From NCBI GenBank assembly GCA_020636325.1, contig JACJYC010000011.1, forward strand, positions 162,788 to 226,787: a stretch of 64,000 nt of DNA, read 5' to 3'. The notes under the pieces were generated by a model. That model saw only the letters and a list, made by a program, of their open reading frames with translations, searched no databases and was not told where the DNA came from. Positions within the stretch are counted from its first letter, which is position 1; each line of letters opens with the position of its first letter. The DNA comes from Lewinellaceae bacterium. GTDB taxonomy: Bacteria; Bacteroidota; Bacteroidia; Chitinophagales; Saprospiraceae. The translations under genes were made by a program, and so were the position numbers. This document shows positions 42,409-50,912 of this stretch, one piece after another.

Positions 42409-42858
42409 TCACACCTTCATCCAACGGGGTACGCGCGCCGAGTATTCCCGCCATTCCTCCGGAAACCGTTTCCGCATTTGGGGCTCTTCATAGTACAGCA
42501 CCCGCAGGTGAAAGGCCGCCATCAGAACCAGCCAGTAGGCTGTCATAAGCCAATAGCTGGTGAGCAGGCTCCAGCCCAATACCATGACCAGCACGCCCAC
42601 GTACATCGGGTTGCGGGTATACCGGTACAGGCCCACTGTGACCAGTTTTTCCGGCGGCGACCAGGGCGCGAGCGTCCCTTTGCCGGCCACATAAAAATCG
42701 CGGACACACCACAGCAGGATCCCCAACCCGATCAATAGCACCGACCATCCCCAACCGAACGGGCGGATAGAGCCTTCCGGCGCCAGCAACCAGGGCACCA
42801 GGCCGGCCACTATGCCGGGGAGGAGTAGGAAGGCCAGGAGGGATTTTAGGAAGAGCAT
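42409..42858 (-). CDS. Isoprenylcysteine methyltransferase-like membrane protein
   Basis: 149 residues with about four transmembrane helices. The C-terminal half has the ICMT/PEMT-family cofactor motif LVTVGLYRYTRNPMYVG and the downstream EEPQMRKRFPEEWREY segment. Bacterial members are SAM-dependent methyltransferases of unknown substrate. It is in the inner membrane. Confidence 0.88.
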   Translation of the reverse strand: MLFLKSLLAFLLLPGIVAGLVPWLLAPEGSIRPFGWGWSVLLIGLGILLWCVRDFYVAGKGTLAPWSPPEKLVTVGLYRYTRNPMYVGVLVMVLGWSLLTSYWLMTAYWLVLMAAFHLRVLYYEEPQMRKRFPEEWREYSARVPRWMKV

Positions 42859-42980
42859 GGATTCGATTGTTCGATTGATTCAATTATTGGATTGATCCGA
42901 TTGGGTTTGCCTTCAGTTCCTCAGTTCCTCGATTCCTCGATTCTTCAGTTCCTCGATTCTTCAGTTCCTCGATTCCTCAA
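42859..42980. repeat. TCRRTTCY octamer array
   Basis: Eight units in strict register from 42913 to 42976 (TCAGTTCC, TCGATTCC and TCGATTCT), preceded by looser TCGATTGW units that touch the start codon of the methyltransferase gene. The minus strand reads TGA in the CAGTT units; the plus strand has no stop. The same family recurs at 62576-62607. Confidence 0.85.
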
Positions 42981-43064
42981 TAAATGATTGATCCGATTGA
43001 TTTCACCGGCCGCATTCAACCCCATGGAAATGGCCGTTTATCATTGCAACGATTTTGGGTCGGA

Positions 43065-44255
43065 TTAGTTTGGAGTGGTGCAGGGTTCGACTTTAATAAA
43101 GTCAATAAGCACCGGTATTGTGTCCGCATTTAATGCCCTCCCATTTTTATCCGTCTGACCATGAAAAGCGCCGATCCCGAGGTAATAGGGTTTAAAGGGA
43201 TAACTATAAATTTTTCCCGTTGTTGCCTGAAAACCCTCCCAATCCTCATTTTCTTTGAATTGAAATTCCATTTGCCGGTTTTTCAGCATTAACCTGAAAT
43301 GAACCGTATCCGAGCATATCGATGGTCTAAATCCTGGAAAACATAAAGCTGAATTATCAAAAAAAATAATCTCGCCATTTTTTTGAATAGCTACCTGAAA
43401 GCCTCGTACTTTATCAATCTCTTGGAAATCACGGTTTTCAGGCTCCCAATAAGAGTAAACCAATCTGAGATTGTTTTCTTTGGGTCCCTTTTTACTCATT
43501 AAGATAATTCCAGCTTGTTGATAATTCTGATAGGGATAGAACTGCTTAAACTTGATGGTGATCACACAACACTCGCAATCCAAACGCCGGTAAAGGAAGT
43601 TAGGAATAAATCGCTCTTCACCGGGTTTAACCCAGAAATCGCCCTTCAAAGTGTACATGGTTAAATATCCGGTATCCACTAACTGCCTGGCAAAATAAAG
43701 GGAGTCAAAATTCCAAAATTTCCAGCCTGCCTTTTCAAGCCCGGCCTTGGAATTATCTTTGAAATCTTCCCGCCAATTTTCATAAGGGCTTGGCCATTTT
43801 ATCAAAAAAGCCATCGGAAAACCGACGATAGTCAACAGCAGCAAGGTGGAATATTTCCAGTTAAGTCTGAACACTTGGAACCTTTGCCTTTGGCCCCTCC
43901 CAACCCTCGCACGTGTTTGGTCCGTCTGAGCCCCCTTTTGGAATTCATTCAAATCGTCTTCGATATACCTATTTATTGCATCAAGGAAGTCTTTTCCGAA
44001 AGATGGGAGTTTCATTTGATTCGGCGGACAAACCGAGGGATCTGTATAATAAAACAGCTTTCGAAGTCGATCAAGTCCCAAAGAACTCTCAGCATCAGGC
44101 ACAACACGAAGGATATCTGACCGAAGTTCTTCATACCCTTCTTTATAACTGGTTCCTTTTACCTCCCTGGAACCGGATAAGGCCCTATACTTATTTCTCA
44201 CTTTGGTTCTTAGTTCGGCCAGTTCACTGGGTGATAACCTTGTTGTCCGGGACAT
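43065..44255 (-). CDS. Single-pass membrane protein with HTH-like N-terminus and beta-sandwich C-terminus
   Basis: 396 residues; not assigned to a named family. Residues 1-100 are helical and end LGLDRLRKLFYYTDP then PSFGKDFLDAINRYI, which resembles the small HTH-like N-terminal domains that Bacteroidota attach to signalling effectors. A basic linker (RARVGRGQRQRFQ) leads to one transmembrane helix (YSTLLLLTIVGFPMAFLI, about 136-153). The external 240 residues (GWKFWNFDSLYFARQL, YQQAGIILMSKKG, FRLMLKNRQMEFQF) look like a concanavalin/laminin-G-like sandwich. This suggests an extracytoplasmic ligand sensor linked to a cytoplasmic domain. The gene is AT-rich compared with its left neighbours. 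Confidence 0.6.
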   Translation of the reverse strand: MSRTTRLSPSELAELRTKVRNKYRALSGSREVKGTSYKEGYEELRSDILRVVPDAESSLGLDRLRKLFYYTDPSVCPPNQMKLPSFGKDFLDAINRYIEDDLNEFQKGAQTDQTRARVGRGQRQRFQVFRLNWKYSTLLLLTIVGFPMAFLIKWPSPYENWREDFKDNSKAGLEKAGWKFWNFDSLYFARQLVDTGYLTMYTLKGDFWVKPGEERFIPNFLYRRLDCECCVITIKFKQFYPYQNYQQAGIILMSKKGPKENNLRLVYSYWEPENRDFQEIDKVRGFQVAIQKNGEIIFFDNSALCFPGFRPSICSDTVHFRLMLKNRQMEFQFKENEDWEGFQATTGKIYSYPFKPYYLGIGAFHGQTDKNGRALNADTIPVLIDFIKVEPCTTPN

Positions 44256-44389
44256 GATCAGTTTTTGGATCGTTTAATTCAATATTAAAGGTAAGCAAAA
44301 GAGCGGAATAAAAAACGGAACAAATAAAGGAAGAGCGGAATTTCAAGCCTGAAAAACAAAAGAACTAAGTTCGCAAAAAAGCAAATTCT

Positions 44390-47179
44390 ATGAAAGTTTC
44401 TACCGTTTTAACGTTCCTGGTTGTCTTGCTTGCTTATCAACTTTCAGGCCAGATCGAAAACCCAACATTCAGTATTCTTTTCAAGGTTAAACCTGCATTT
44501 CGACAGGATTGCTTTGCAAACCGGATCAATGTTCCCATATTAGAAAAAGCTATTAAAAACTTAGCCCCTGTCGAGATCATCCGGAAATTCCCCAATGGAT
44601 ACCGGGTTAAAAATCAAGCCAACGATATTTCATTAATATACGAGGTGCGCTATGCCAACCCGCTGCCCCCTGAGATTGCTGCCGCTGCGATAAAGGCCAC
44701 CGGTTCAGTGGAATATGCAGAACCTAAACCCCAGCTGAACACTTTTTATATCCCCAATGATTCCGAGATCGGGAAGCAATACGCGCTAGGGTTGATCCAG
44801 GCACCGGAAGGTTGGGATATTGAACAAGGAGACTCTTCGGTCGTTATCGGAATTGTTGATACCGGGGTGGACTGGGATCATCCGGATCTTATTGGTAACG
44901 TAGCTTACAACTGGGCAGACCCTGTTGACGGCCAGGATAATGATGATGACGGCTACACGGATAATTATCGAGGCTGGGACCTCTATTACAACGACAATGA
45001 CCCGGTATCCGTGGGTTTCCACCACGGCACCTGGATTGCAGGCCTTGCTTCTGCTGCGACAGACAATGGCGCAGGCATTGCCGGTGTCGGTTTTCGGTGC
45101 CGGTTCTTGCCAATTCGGGTTACCCGCGACAATTCCGGTTTGACCACTATGGGATACGAAGGCATCGTCTATGCAGCGGATCACGGGTGTCAGATCATCA
45201 ACTGCTCATGGGGAGGTCCAGGCATCGGGAAATTCGGCCAGGACGTTATCAATTATGCCACTTATGAACGAGGCGCCCTGATTATTGCCGCTGCGGGAAA
45301 CGAAGGGAGCGATCAGGTCAATTTTCCAGCCGGCTACGAAGGGGTCATCTCTGTTGCATCAACCGACCAGGCCGATAAAAAATCAACATCCTCGAATTGG
45401 GGAATCAGCATTGACCTTTGCGCTCCGGGGCAGGCTCTTCATACTACAAATGCCGGAGGTGATTATACCGGTTATGGCGACAACAGTTTCTCCGGAACCA
45501 GCCTCTCCGCTTCTCTCGTATCAGGGTGTGCGGGTTTGTTGCGAGCCCATTTCCCGGACTGGCTGCCAGAGCAAATAGGCGAACAGATCAGGGTCACAGC
45601 TGATATAATTGAGGAAATACCTGCCAACACACCCTATGCCGGTCTGCTTGGTGGGGGTAGGCTTAATGTATACCGGGCACTTACCGAAACAGGGCATCCA
45701 TCCGTCAGATTAAAGAACAGGTCGTTTTCAGGAACAAATATCCCTTATTTCAATCCGGGGGACACCGTTAACATTCTGGGAGATATTATCAATTACCTGG
45801 CTCCGGTTTCGGGAATGAAAGCCACTATATACAGTGCTTCTCCGGATGTTGAAATCCTGAACGCTGAGTTGGCGATCGGGTCATTAGGCACGCTTGATAC
45901 GGTTCACCTTACAGAAAATAAATGGCAATTCAGAATATCTCCGGAAGCCCCTTCCAAGAGTACAATTCGTTTCAGGATCTCCTATGCAGGCGATGATTAT
46001 TCAGACCAGGAATGGTTCGAAATCGAAATCAGTTCAGGATTCAGGAATGTTGAAATCAACCGTTTGAAAATTTCCTTCGGATCAGCAGGAAGAGTCGGCT
46101 TTAATCGGGATTTTTATAAAGATGGTATCGGCATGTCGTTTGAAGACAGGCAGCTTATTTATTTTAGTGGAATGGGGTTATTGTTGGGCACCGGATCCTC
46201 ACGCGTTTCCGATGCTTTTTATAATAATTTCAACACAAGCGAAGACTTTACTGCGTCCCAGTTTATTGAGCACGACAATGAAGGTTCCGTCAGCGACCTT
46301 GACCTGATTACTCGCTTTGACGATAAGTCCTTTGCAACCGGGCTGCAGCTGAATGTAACCCTGAAAACCCATACCTGGACTGATGAAGGGTATGATAATT
46401 TTCACATTCTTGAATACATCCTTCGAAATGACGGATCTACTGATATTTCATCCCTTTACGCAGGTTTGGGTACCACCTGGTATGTGGATAATAATTTCAA
46501 CAAATCCTCGGCTGATCCGGGGGTAAGCATGGGTTATGTATATTCAACTCTGTCAGACCCGCTTTACGCCGGGATTAGCATATTAAATGAAAATGCCGGT
46601 TTCCACCATTATGCGATCGATTATGAAGGAGACGGTTCGTTTGGCGGTCTCAACGTGCTGGATGCGAACGGCTTTTCAACAGCGGAAAAATATAAAGCCC
46701 TATCCTCAGACCGGTACGAAGGGGGAGTACTAAATCCGAATGGAAATGGCGTAATTACAGTGACCAGTAGCGGTCCTTATGCCATACCTGCCGGAGACTC
46801 TATCGTTGTAGCATTCGCTGTGCTGGCCGGGAATGATCTTGAGGAGTTACAACAGACTGCAAGTTATGCCAAAGAAAGATATGACGGCTTATTTGTGGAT
46901 ACGGATGAGCCGATTGCCTCAAAGACATCTTTTCAACTTTCTCCAAATCCGGGGAAATCTTTTCAGGTTTTGATCAATGCAACTGTATCAGGAAAACATG
47001 TAATAACTATAAATGATAATAGCGGCCTGCTTATTAAAAGAGAGTCCATAAACCTTGAGGAAGGCCGATCCATTTGGGAGGGCCCGGACCTCAAGTATTT
47101 ACCAGCTGGAATTTATTTCATCTCCCTAAGAAAACCAGATGGTTCCAGTGTGACGAAAAAATGGATCCGGCAGGAGTGA
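44390..47179 (+). CDS. Secreted subtilisin-family (S8) peptidase with T9SS tail, AT-rich
   Basis: 929 residues. A signal peptide (MKVSTVLTFLVVLLAYQLSG) is followed by a propeptide-like region. The S8 domain has a complete triad: Asp157 (VDTGVDWDHPD), His212 (FHHGTWIAG) and Ser371 (SGTSLSAS). A long beta-rich region of unknown type follows (about 440-830), then a T9SS sorting domain (FQLSPNPGKSFQVLI ... AGIYFISLRKPDG). It would be exported and surface-attached or released as a protease. Its base composition matches the neighbouring genes at 43065 and 47378 and not the rest of the window. Confidence 0.9.
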   Translation: MKVSTVLTFLVVLLAYQLSGQIENPTFSILFKVKPAFRQDCFANRINVPILEKAIKNLAPVEIIRKFPNGYRVKNQANDISLIYEVRYANPLPPEIAAAAIKATGSVEYAEPKPQLNTFYIPNDSEIGKQYALGLIQAPEGWDIEQGDSSVVIGIVDTGVDWDHPDLIGNVAYNWADPVDGQDNDDDGYTDNYRGWDLYYNDNDPVSVGFHHGTWIAGLASAATDNGAGIAGVGFRCRFLPIRVTRDNSGLTTMGYEGIVYAADHGCQIINCSWGGPGIGKFGQDVINYATYERGALIIAAAGNEGSDQVNFPAGYEGVISVASTDQADKKSTSSNWGISIDLCAPGQALHTTNAGGDYTGYGDNSFSGTSLSASLVSGCAGLLRAHFPDWLPEQIGEQIRVTADIIEEIPANTPYAGLLGGGRLNVYRALTETGHPSVRLKNRSFSGTNIPYFNPGDTVNILGDIINYLAPVSGMKATIYSASPDVEILNAELAIGSLGTLDTVHLTENKWQFRISPEAPSKSTIRFRISYAGDDYSDQEWFEIEISSGFRNVEINRLKISFGSAGRVGFNRDFYKDGIGMSFEDRQLIYFSGMGLLLGTGSSRVSDAFYNNFNTSEDFTASQFIEHDNEGSVSDLDLITRFDDKSFATGLQLNVTLKTHTWTDEGYDNFHILEYILRNDGSTDISSLYAGLGTTWYVDNNFNKSSADPGVSMGYVYSTLSDPLYAGISILNENAGFHHYAIDYEGDGSFGGLNVLDANGFSTAEKYKALSSDRYEGGVLNPNGNGVITVTSSGPYAIPAGDSIVVAFAVLAGNDLEELQQTASYAKERYDGLFVDTDEPIASKTSFQLSPNPGKSFQVLINATVSGKHVITINDNSGLLIKRESINLEEGRSIWEGPDLKYLPAGIYFISLRKPDGSSVTKKWIRQE

Positions 47180-47377
47180 TTGAGGATACTTATCGGTATT
47201 TCCTTTCATTTTAGCAAATGCGATTTATCACGGTGTAAAAGAAAAATTAAAATGGCTAAGCTTAGGGGTAAGAAATTCACCCCTAAAGGTATTCACTTGT
47301 TGATGCTAACCATTAGGCGGCAATAGTTCTGATGGTTAAATGACAATTATTTAAACATCCACTCTAAAATACTTAAA
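47180..47377. other. AT-rich intergenic spacer in the island
   Basis: No gene or array. It lies between two same-strand secreted-protein genes and probably holds the promoter of the second, but no clear consensus was seen. Confidence 0.4.
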
Positions 47378-49615
47378 ATGAAATCTCCTAGGTTCTGTAT
47401 TATCTTACCTTTCTTGATCTCCTTGGTGCATGCTCAAAACAACGCAATAGATTTTGACGGTATTGACGACAGGGTAATTGGCCCCAGCAGCCCTGCATTT
47501 GAACTGGAAGACGGCACGGTAGATATCTGGGTGAGGCCGCAATCGAAACCTACAAGCCAAACGTTTCTTTGTTATCGGGATGCCACAGGCTTTCAAACAA
47601 GGTATTTATGGAATTTCCTCGGCAACCTTTCGGGATTAGGTTTTTGGAACGGAAGCGCCTACTCCACATTAAGCCATCCATTTACCTCGGGACAGTGGGT
47701 TCGTCTCACTTTTGTAGATGATGGCTTTGAAACCAAAGCTTATGTAGACGGTAGCCTGATCGGGGCCTTTCCCATCCAATTCGGAATTGCATCTGGTTCG
47801 GATCTGAACCTGGTTTTAGGGTATGATATTCCTGGCTCAGAGTATTTTCTGGGGCAAATAGATGAAATCAGAATCTGGAACAAAGTTTTGACCCAATCGG
47901 AAATTCAGGATCAAACCTATTGCGAGTTAAGCGGAGCTTCGTCCTGCCTGGTTGCATACTATCAATTCAACCAAGGGACCAGCGCAGGAAATAACCCTTC
48001 AGAGACAGTTTTAACAGACAACTCAGGCAACGGATACGACGGCTTTTTGGAAAATTTCACCCTCTCCGGAAGTGCTTCCAACTGGGTATCCTCCGGTACA
48101 CCATTGTTTAACACATGCCTGATCGACAATGCAACCTGTAATGTACACTATACTGTGCAGCCGTTTTACCTCATTACTTCGGATTATTCACTCAGCTCAG
48201 ATGAATATGTCGCCATCGTTGACGCCATGATCGAGATACAAGCGTGGTATCAGGTCGCTACCGGAGGCAAAACTTTTGACTTATCTAATTTCGGAACGCC
48301 TGTTGTTATCAATTTACCCAATAACGCAGCATACTACGAACCGGATTATTGGGGACGGATTATCCCGGATCTGGCTGCCGCAGGTTATTCTCCGTTTTCT
48401 TCCGGAACTGTAAACCTTCTTTGGATCAAAGGCGGAGGCGGGGTTGCATTGGGCGCCCAAGGTTGTGGCGGAAATTGCGGTCTTGCCATGGTAGGTATGG
48501 ACCTTTTTCCTCAATTTAACACCGGCCAATATTTTTCGTGTCCAAATGCCCCCGGAGGGGTTGCTGCATTTCCCTGCATACCAGTTGGCGCTGCAGCCCA
48601 TGAGTTAGGGCATTGTTTCGGCCTGCCCCATCCCGTAGATGGTCCGGCAACCAGTATGGATGCAAACCATAGCTTGATGCAAACCCACTGGAATTATCCT
48701 TACACTTACGCTCCGGGAAATGAAAGCCCGTGGAGCTTGTTGACCCTCGAAAGGCAAACCCTGTTAAACAATCCATTCTTCCTCACCGATTTGGATATAA
48801 TTCAACCCTTCGAGCAGGTCCCCATTTTAAACCTGCCGGTTGCCGGACCAATGCCAATTGCCGGTTTTTCATATTCCACTAATGGCCTGACTGTCACTTT
48901 TACGAATAATTCACTTGGTAACGACCTTAATTACTGGACATTTGGCGAGTCCAATGTTTCAAATGAAACAGAGCCTGTTTTTACTTTTCCTGATTATGGT
49001 AATTATACTGTGAGGTTAAGGGTTTCCAATTCTGATGCCATGATGGATATGCAGGAAACGACCATCTCCCTTTCACCGCCATTGCCTTTGGAATTAATCG
49101 GTTTTTCCGTTTCTAAAAAAGAAAAATTCAACCAATTAAACTGGACGACATGGAATGAAATTGATTTTGATCAATTCGAAATAGAAAAAAGTTTTGATGG
49201 AACGATTTGGTATACTTTGGGGTCAGTAGCCGCACAAGGGAATCATACTGAGCAAAGAACAGAATATACGTTCAAAGATGAATTACCAGGTAAAAGGAAA
49301 AGTTTTTACAGACTAAAAATGTTGGACGTCGACGGTTCTTTTCAGTATTCAAATGTTTTGGTTATTTATTCCGCGTCGCCGGAAGATCTCATTTCACTGA
49401 CACCCAATCCTGGCAATTCTTTTATGAAGATAAATGCTGATGGCGACCTGAAAATAAATACGATTCGAATTTTAAACTCCATCGGAGAGCCTATGTTTGT
49501 CACTTATTTGGATCAAAACACAATCGACGTTCAAAGTTATCCCTGTGGAATTTATTTCATCGAAATTACCGCCTTCGGGAACAAAACTATAAAGAAGTTT
49601 ATCAAATCCCGGTAA
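47378..49615 (+). CDS. Secreted LamG-zincin-PKD protein with T9SS tail
   Basis: 745 residues. Order: signal peptide (MKSPRFCIILPFLISLVHAQ), LamG/concanavalin-like domain (about 30-190, ending FLGQIDEIRIWNKVLTQSEI), a metalloprotease-like domain with HELGHCFGLPH at residues 408-418 (the metzincin zinc signature HExxHxxGxxH) and a later SLMQTHW that could be the Met-turn, a PKD domain (about 490-570, FPDYGNYTVRLRVSN), and a T9SS sorting domain (LTPNPGNSFMKINAD ... CGIYFIEITAFG). It is probably an extracellular peptidase. Cys-rich GAQGCGGNCGLAM lies before the zinc motif. Confidence 0.85.
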   Translation: MKSPRFCIILPFLISLVHAQNNAIDFDGIDDRVIGPSSPAFELEDGTVDIWVRPQSKPTSQTFLCYRDATGFQTRYLWNFLGNLSGLGFWNGSAYSTLSHPFTSGQWVRLTFVDDGFETKAYVDGSLIGAFPIQFGIASGSDLNLVLGYDIPGSEYFLGQIDEIRIWNKVLTQSEIQDQTYCELSGASSCLVAYYQFNQGTSAGNNPSETVLTDNSGNGYDGFLENFTLSGSASNWVSSGTPLFNTCLIDNATCNVHYTVQPFYLITSDYSLSSDEYVAIVDAMIEIQAWYQVATGGKTFDLSNFGTPVVINLPNNAAYYEPDYWGRIIPDLAAAGYSPFSSGTVNLLWIKGGGGVALGAQGCGGNCGLAMVGMDLFPQFNTGQYFSCPNAPGGVAAFPCIPVGAAAHELGHCFGLPHPVDGPATSMDANHSLMQTHWNYPYTYAPGNESPWSLLTLERQTLLNNPFFLTDLDIIQPFEQVPILNLPVAGPMPIAGFSYSTNGLTVTFTNNSLGNDLNYWTFGESNVSNETEPVFTFPDYGNYTVRLRVSNSDAMMDMQETTISLSPPLPLELIGFSVSKKEKFNQLNWTTWNEIDFDQFEIEKSFDGTIWYTLGSVAAQGNHTEQRTEYTFKDELPGKRKSFYRLKMLDVDGSFQYSNVLVIYSASPEDLISLTPNPGNSFMKINADGDLKINTIRILNSIGEPMFVTYLDQNTIDVQSYPCGIYFIEITAFGNKTIKKFIKSR

Positions 49616-49673
49616 ACCGGCCCTGGTGCAACTTGGCCATAAAACGAGGGAAGTCTTATTTATGATCCTTTTC

Positions 49674-49681
49674 TATCTTTG
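49674..49681 (+). promoter_or_regulatory. Predicted -7 element of the MazG-like gene
   Basis: TATCTTTG, 19 bases before the ATG at 49700. This position supports 49700 over the in-frame upstream ATG at 49679, which would overlap the element. Confidence 0.6.
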
Positions 49682-49699
49682 CCCCAAAACCACCCAACC

Positions 49700-50194
49700 A
49701 TGGATCAACTGGACGCCCTCAACCAGGTCGCCGAATTTCATCGCACGTTCCACCACCCGATTGAACCGCAGCCCGTCATCCCGGCGGAAGACCGCTGCCG
49801 GCTCAGGGTCAACCTGATCGCGGAGGAACTGAAAGAACTGGAAGAAGCCATCCAAAACAAGGACATCATAGAAGTGGCGGACGCGCTTTGCGACATCCAG
49901 TACGTCCTGGCCGGCGCCGTCCTTGAATTCGGCCTGGGCGAGAAATTCCGGGCCCTCTTCGATGAAGTCCAGCGTTCCAATATGAGCAAAACCTGCAAAT
50001 CGCTGGAAGAAGCCGAAGCCACTGCACACTATTACAAAAAAGAAAAGGGGTTCGAGTGTTATATCAAGCAGTCCGGCGAACATTTCCTGGTTTACCGGGC
50101 GGATGATCACAAGACGTTGAAGTCGATCGCTTATTCGCCGGCGGATCTGGAGGGGATATTGAGGGAGGGTGAGGGTGAGAGAGTGAGAGAGTGA
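49700..50194 (+). CDS. MazG/PRA-PH-like nucleoside triphosphate pyrophosphohydrolase
   Basis: 164 residues. The all-alpha NTP-pyrophosphohydrolase core has the metal-binding pattern LIAEELKELEEAI and IIEVADALCDIQYVL (EExxE and ExxD). The family hydrolyses NTPs or dNTPs to NMP and pyrophosphate, often as house-cleaning. A C-terminal extension (YKKEKGFECYIKQSGEHFLV) is not part of the core. The last eleven codons (LREGEGERVRE) and the TGA stop are encoded by the GTGAGAG repeat array, so the native C-terminus has been replaced or extended by repeat sequence. Confidence 0.85.
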   Translation: MDQLDALNQVAEFHRTFHHPIEPQPVIPAEDRCRLRVNLIAEELKELEEAIQNKDIIEVADALCDIQYVLAGAVLEFGLGEKFRALFDEVQRSNMSKTCKSLEEAEATAHYYKKEKGFECYIKQSGEHFLVYRADDHKTLKSIAYSPADLEGILREGEGERVRE

Positions 50195-50264
50195 GAGGGT
50201 GAGAGGGTGAGAGAGTGAGAGAGTGAGAGAGAGGGTGAGAGGGTGAGAGGGTGAGTGAGAGGGT
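50158..50264 (+). repeat. GTGAGAGN octamer array overlapping a gene end
   Basis: About twelve octamers (GTGAGAGA, GTGAGAGG) with a few slips. It begins inside the MazG-like gene and supplies its stop. TGA lies in each unit on the coding strand. Confidence 0.9.
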
Positions 50265-50323
50265 CGGGGCTGTCATTCTACAGCGGTTGGCTACCCGACA
50301 GCGGGCTGAGCGGAGCCGAAGCC

Positions 50324-50434
50324 GGGACCGTTCAGAATTTTGTGTCAACAGAATTTTCAGCACGCGCAGCGTGTTGAAAATTAAAACTTTGCGTCTTTGC
50401 GTCTTGGCGCGAAAACACTATTTTGAACAGTCCC
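50324..50434. mobile_element. MITE-like element, copy 2 (111 bp)
   Basis: Inverted ends match at about 17 of 22 positions: GGGACCGTTCAGAATTTTGT against GGGACTGTTCAAAATAGTGT. The central 14-bp hairpin (50352-50382, loop GCA) differs from copy 1 by three compensated pairs and one G-T pair. The flanks carry a GAGCGGAGYCGAAGCC phrase on both sides; no short target duplication is evident. Confidence 0.7.
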
Positions 50435-50437
50435 TGG

Positions 50438-50875
50438 CTAACCGCCAGGCGGCGGAGCGGAGTCGAAGCCCCGGTTTTCCTTCCGCCACACGATCTTCAG
50501 GCCCGACCATTTGTCATCCACCGCGCAAACCTTGACGTCTACCAGGCCGTGCGCGAGGGCAAAATCCCGGATGACATCTTCATTCAAATCCGTGGGGATC
50601 TTCGCGCTTTTTTTGTACCAGGATACCCATATCATTCCGTTTTTCCGGATCAGATCCTTTGCCGTCAGGAAGTTTTGCTCAAATTCCACCGTATCCTTGC
50701 AGAACAGGTGGATCCAGTCTGCCTCCGGCGTTCCCATCGGCGCGTTGCGGATATCTTCCGGCATTTCACCCAGCAAATCGGCGTAGTTGTCCGGCGGTTG
50801 GTATACGGAGATCACCATGCCCGATTTCAGGCCGAGTTTTTTGACGAGTGGTGTTCCGGAGTAACCGTGCGGCAT
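50438..50875 (-). CDS. DUF3052-like small protein
   Basis: 145 residues. MPHGYSGTPLVKKLGLKSGM and the following VSVYQPPDNYADLLG match the start of proteins annotated as DUF3052. IHLFCKDTVEFEQ and the KDLIRKNGMIWVSWYKKS segment complete a small alpha/beta domain. No signal peptide; function unknown. The final residues (RGFDSAPPPGG) and stop are encoded in the repeated phrase GAGCGGAGTCGAAGCC that flanks the MITE-like element, so the C-terminus has been shaped by repeat sequence, as in the gene upstream of it. Confidence 0.7.
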   Translation of the reverse strand: MPHGYSGTPLVKKLGLKSGMVISVYQPPDNYADLLGEMPEDIRNAPMGTPEADWIHLFCKDTVEFEQNFLTAKDLIRKNGMIWVSWYKKSAKIPTDLNEDVIRDFALAHGLVDVKVCAVDDKWSGLKIVWRKENRGFDSAPPPGG

Positions 50876-50912
50876 GGGTCAAGGATAAAGGTTAAAGATT
50901 TTGGGACCGGGG

